Below, piece after piece: positions 61,713-64,000 of a DNA stretch of 64,000 nucleotides (position 1 is its first letter; every line of letters begins with the position of its first letter). The notes under the pieces are model-generated. The model was not told the origin of the DNA, did no database searches, and worked only from the letters and a program-made list of their open reading frames with translations. The stretch lies in the NCBI RefSeq assembly GCF_000308855.1, contig NZ_BAGM01000065.1:51534-115533 (forward strand), written 5' to 3'. The position numbers were made by a program, and so were the translations under genes. The DNA is from Nocardia veterana NBRC 100344. Its GTDB lineage: Bacteria > Actinomycetota > Actinomycetes > Mycobacteriales > Mycobacteriaceae.

Positions 61713-61800
61713 CCCGCAAACTGCACATACTTGTGTCGCAAGTTGAACACTCAGCCCTCGCATATCGAATACAGACCCGTCGCATATTGCACACGCGGGG
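61713..61800. repeat. Array of four degenerate 22-bp direct repeats (iteron-like)
   Basis: On the minus strand each unit ends in TTGCGAC or TATGCGAC. The plus-strand tetranucleotide CGCA recurs at 61715, 61737, 61759 and 61781, exactly 22 bases apart, with a fifth, shifted copy at 61695. Minus-strand consensus: GTGTKCAATATGCGAC, with variants in each unit. Twenty-two bases equal about two helical turns, so all copies face the same side of the DNA, as in protein-binding iterons. Units are contiguous and degenerate, so it is not a CRISPR array. Confidence 0.6.
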
Positions 61801-61991
61801 GTCAGGTAGTCATGCGGCAGCATCACGCGGGTGACCCGGTCCGCGAGTTCCGGCTCGTGGTCGGCCATCCAACGCAGTTTCGCCACGGTGAAGGCGGCCG
61901 GGACAATGCCGACCGCGTCCAGCCACGCCCGTGGGCCGCCCAGTTCCGAGACGAGGTCTAACGCCGGATCGATCTGTGCCGAGCGGTTTTC
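61800..61991 (-). pseudogene. Xylulokinase (XylB) remnant
   Basis: A 64-codon stretch reads ENRSAQIDPALDLVSELGGP, then RAWLDAVGIVPAAFTVAKLR and WMADHEPELADRVTRVMLPH with DYLT. It matches the central FGGY-kinase segment of xylulokinases (WND-RSAP...AELGG... FTVTKLxWLxEHEPE... VLLPHDYLT). The upstream and downstream parts of the enzyme are missing. The frame stays open to 61392 but the similarity ends at Thr 61800-61802, exactly where the 22-bp repeats start. It is a fragment, not a functional gene. Confidence 0.7.
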
Positions 61992-62096
61992 CCGATCTCG
62001 CTGCCGCGACCACTCAGCACACCCCTCGGTATGTTTCGCGAATAACGTTGTGCTGCAATGTTTTTGTCCTTGTCTGTTTACGGCATCGACCTGACT

Positions 62097-62112
62097 TCGG
62101 TAAAGTTACCGA
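62097..62112. promoter_or_regulatory. 16-bp palindrome near the xylB remnant
   Basis: TCGGTAA AG TTACCGA has perfect 7-base arms and a 2-base centre. It sits in a low-GC segment downstream of the two-gene unit. The form is that of a dimeric repressor site; it may belong to a lost gene. Confidence 0.45.
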
Positions 62113-62318
62113 CCGTTTCGGCTGCCTACACGGAACTGAGCAGAGATGCCGTGTTTCGCGCGGCGAACACCCTCTCGCCATTGACCAGGTCGGTGCTTCG
62201 CTCGGTAGTGCGTAGCTGGTGACGGTACTGACCGGCGCCTCTCCGAATATGGAATGCGCTCCGGCAGTGACTGTTCGGCCAGATCAAGTCTGTGGGCTCG
62301 ATCGGTTGTTCAGCAGGG

Positions 62319-63434
62319 CTACGAACGTTCGCGGCCCTCACCTCCGCGTTCCCGCAACCGTTCGCGTTCCCTTTGCCCACCACGGGTGCCCCCAGGGGAT
62401 GGCGGCTCCCGGTGCAGGCGTTCCAAACCCGGTGTCGGGCGGCTCTTGATCAACAGATCCGCCACGTCACGAGGCAGCCGTGCTCGAAGCTGTGCGTCGG
62501 CCGCATCCCGCTCCCGCTGTTTCCGCTCACGTTCCTCTCGTTCCAGCCGCGCGCGCTCTTCAGCCTTGGCGGCCTCCTGTTGGCGAGCGTGATCTGCGGC
62601 GTCGGCCGCCGCACGCGCCTGCCGCACCTGCTCTGCGTACGCACTCAAATCGTTCAATTCAGCGATCGTGCGCGCTTCGCATGCGTCACGCGCTTCCCGG
62701 GCCTCCCGCTCTTCGCGCTTGATGCCCTTCATGACGTCCCCGAATTCGCGTGCAACCTTCTCGGCTTCGCGTTCCCCTCGTTCGCGATGCTGTTTTTCCT
62801 GGTTCTGCCGCAGCCGATCGGCGGCTTCCCGAATCTTCGGCAGTCGCTCTCGAGCACGGCGGTTACGGTCGGCGCGCCGCTGTTGCCGCCGTTCCAGTTC
62901 GCGCTTCCTGACGAGCTCTCGAATATTTTGGAGACGTTTGCGTGCCCGGTCCGCGCGATCGAGTTCGTAGGCGCGAACCAACTCGAGCTGCCGAGAAGCC
63001 AATGACCGGCCGAGTTCGAGGGCTCGCGCTGCGTCAGCTCTCGAGAGCACCTCATGCTCGAACCGGCCTGGGAAATCGCGCGCCATAGCCCGTAACTCGT
63101 CGGCGACCGAGCGGGGGATCTTCTCGCCCGCTACAGTTTCCCAGCGGCTGTGAGCCAGCTTTCCAGACTCGAGGGCGCTTCGTTCACGACGCAATTGCTC
63201 CAGCGTGGACCGTTCATGGATTCGCCCGGATTTACGTTCAACACCGTCTATTCCACGGCCCTCGGTCCGAGCCGAATCGAGGATCCGGACCCTATTGCCG
63301 ACCCGCATTTGGAACTGGCGAACCCAGCCTCTGTCAGCTGTTTCCCCCCGGATGTGCGCTCTACCTAATTCGAAATATAGTCCACGTTCATAGTTCGACA
63401 ATCCGCGTCGGATACCGTCGTATTCGTCCGACAC
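62319..63434 (-). CDS. Candidate PD-(D/E)XK nuclease-domain protein with long charged coiled coil
   Basis: A 371-residue protein. Residues 1-85 carry a restriction-endonuclease-like pattern: YERGLYFELGRAHIRGE (Glu22), RVGNRVRILDS (Asp53), GIDGVERKSGRI (Asp63, Glu66-x-Lys68) and LEQLRRE (Gln80). Residues about 140-340 are a highly charged Arg/Glu/Ala-rich helix (RKRLQNIRELVRKRELERRQ), surely a long coiled coil; the end is basic and Gly/Arg-rich. GTG 63434 has a GGGGGG site. It lies 21 bases after the stop of a small acidic gene on the same strand. Nuclease function is inferred from the motif pattern only. Confidence 0.65.
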   Translation of the reverse strand: MSDEYDGIRRGLSNYERGLYFELGRAHIRGETADRGWVRQFQMRVGNRVRILDSARTEGRGIDGVERKSGRIHERSTLEQLRRERSALESGKLAHSRWETVAGEKIPRSVADELRAMARDFPGRFEHEVLSRADAARALELGRSLASRQLELVRAYELDRADRARKRLQNIRELVRKRELERRQQRRADRNRRARERLPKIREAADRLRQNQEKQHRERGEREAEKVAREFGDVMKGIKREEREAREARDACEARTIAELNDLSAYAEQVRQARAAADAADHARQQEAAKAEERARLEREERERKQRERDAADAQLRARLPRDVADLLIKSRPTPGLERLHREPPSPGGTRGGQRERERLRERGGEGRERS

Positions 63435-63455
63435 CCGCCCCCCTGCGGCTCATGG

Positions 63456-63938
63456 TCAGATAGGTTCTCCGGCCTTCTGGATGCTGTACTCGACCATCCG
63501 GGGGCCGTAGTTCTCCATGAAAAGTTCCCTGGCCAGGGACAACATGGTTTCGCCGAGCCCGCTGTCGATTAAATGCACGGCCGGGCCGAATTCGAAGTAG
63601 AGCGGCGCGCCCGTCCCGGGTTCATTCGTCCACGCCATCCCGGGGTGCTGTTTGATGCAGCATTCGCCCAGGAAACGGACAAATTGATCTGCGCGATCGT
63701 GATTTTCAGGCGCACCGAATGCTTCCCAGTCCCCGAACAGTTCCAGCGTTGCGTCCAGGATGCGCGTCAACGCCGCAGGCTTCCACCACGGACCGTCGTA
63801 ATCTGCGATGCCCGGAACAGTCGTGGCGAGAAACGATCGAATCTGCGATTCCATGCGCTCGGGTGCGACCCAATCCAGGAAGGCTTTGGTCTTCTCGTCG
63901 AATTCGATGTCGAAACCCATCTGCTCGGCGTCGCTCAT
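63456..63938 (-). CDS. Small acidic partner protein, 160 aa (possible immunity or adaptor protein)
   Basis: ATG 63938 with a GGGGAGC site. The protein is acidic and soluble, with no signal peptide: FDIEFDEKTKAFLDWVAPER, WWKPAALTRILDATLELFGD, ADQFVRFLGECCIKQHPGMA and a C-terminal ELFMENYGPRMVEYSIQKAG. It resembles single-domain immunity-type or adaptor proteins but no family was recognised. It precedes the candidate nuclease gene by 21 bases on the same strand. The genes upstream lie outside the window. Confidence 0.65.
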   Translation of the reverse strand: MSDAEQMGFDIEFDEKTKAFLDWVAPERMESQIRSFLATTVPGIADYDGPWWKPAALTRILDATLELFGDWEAFGAPENHDRADQFVRFLGECCIKQHPGMAWTNEPGTGAPLYFEFGPAVHLIDSGLGETMLSLARELFMENYGPRMVEYSIQKAGEPI

Positions 63939-64000
63939 ATCCGGCTCCCCTCGTCGGTAGGCTGCTGCTGCTCAGACTATCCCGCCACACTGCCACGTTT

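Larger units (their letters stand above)
61439..62318. other. 880-base region without an intact gene
   Basis: It carries a xylulokinase remnant (61800-61991), a 22-bp-period repeat array (61713-61800) and a 16-bp palindrome (62097-62112). The stretch is less GC-rich than neighbouring genes, especially 61690-62120. No frame with a believable start and bias spans it. It looks like rearranged or acquired DNA on the edge of the two-gene unit at 62.3-63.9 kb. Confidence 0.55.

Noticed and set aside
61713..61800. CRISPR array
   Set aside because: Units are contiguous, only 22 bases, and degenerate throughout; there are no unique spacers and no cas genes.
61392..61800. Cys-rich zinc-ribbon-like peptide (CAICDGS...CAVCGSGRGC) continuing the xylulokinase frame
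   Set aside because: The Cys pattern is a translation of the 22-base DNA repeats, which do not keep frame; nothing else supports a protein.
62126..62383. 85-codon minus-strand open frame beyond the nuclease-like gene
   Set aside because: It overlaps the end of the nuclease-like gene, has poor codon bias and no ribosome site.

Overview
High-GC actinobacterial chromosome, most likely Nocardia or a close mycolic-acid-bearing relative. The pointers are GTG starts with frequent ATGA/GTGA gene overlaps, a TIGR00027-type methyltransferase, an F420-type LLM oxidoreductase, a SigB/SigF-family sigma factor, a YhgE/Pip protein with a degenerate ABC partner, and many TetR and ArsR regulators. The genus is inferred; no rRNA or tRNA gene was seen.

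Region by region. 1-2.5 kb: the end of an OpuC-type osmoprotectant ABC operon (ATPase with CBS domains, permease, lipoprotein). 2.5-9 kb: an aconitase, a VOC protein, a DUF72 protein, a thioesterase and a lipase-maturation-factor-like membrane protein. 8.9-12.5 kb: the methylcitrate-cycle operon prpDBC, with genes overlapping by four bases. 12.7-17.3 kb: CinA, small stress proteins, a VOC protein and a self-regulated TetR/hydrolase pair. 17.7-20.7 kb: an arsenic island with two ArsR regulators, the C-As lyase ArsI, an Acr3 pump and an ArsC whose C-terminus looks frameshifted. 20.7-30.5 kb: a methyltransferase, membrane proteins, a DJ-1/GlxA pair, a FAD-Rieske oxidoreductase broken by an amber codon, an alkylsulfatase, DedA and small proteins.

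30.9-35.5 kb: a general-stress sigma factor, then a degenerate ABC-like ATPase, a YhgE/Pip protein and an endonuclease/exonuclease/phosphatase-family protein. 35.5-42 kb: a hydrolase, 3-hydroxybutyryl-CoA dehydrogenase, a secreted GH1 enzyme, GtrA and small metabolic proteins. 42.3-45.6 kb: a sugar ABC importer (Tat lipoprotein plus two permeases, no ATPase) with a duplicated hairpin element at the lipoprotein/permease junction. 45.5-51.1 kb: MFS/HxlR, a permuted papain-like protein, TetR/SDR with an operator, and MddA (methanethiol methyltransferase) with a DUF4242 protein. 51.6-60.9 kb: a secreted small protein, an RpiR regulator, an acyl-CoA operon (two crotonases and an ADP-forming acyl-CoA synthetase) divergent from an amino-acid permease with an extra cytosolic domain, then DhaK-DhaL.

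61-64 kb is the least ordinary part. After a small secreted protein come about 880 bases without an intact gene. They hold a xylulokinase remnant whose similarity ends where four 22-bp-period repeats begin, and a 16-bp palindrome. Beyond lies a two-gene unit encoding a candidate PD-(D/E)XK nuclease/coiled-coil protein and a small acidic partner. This stretch looks like acquired or rearranged DNA and is the best candidate for an undescribed system.
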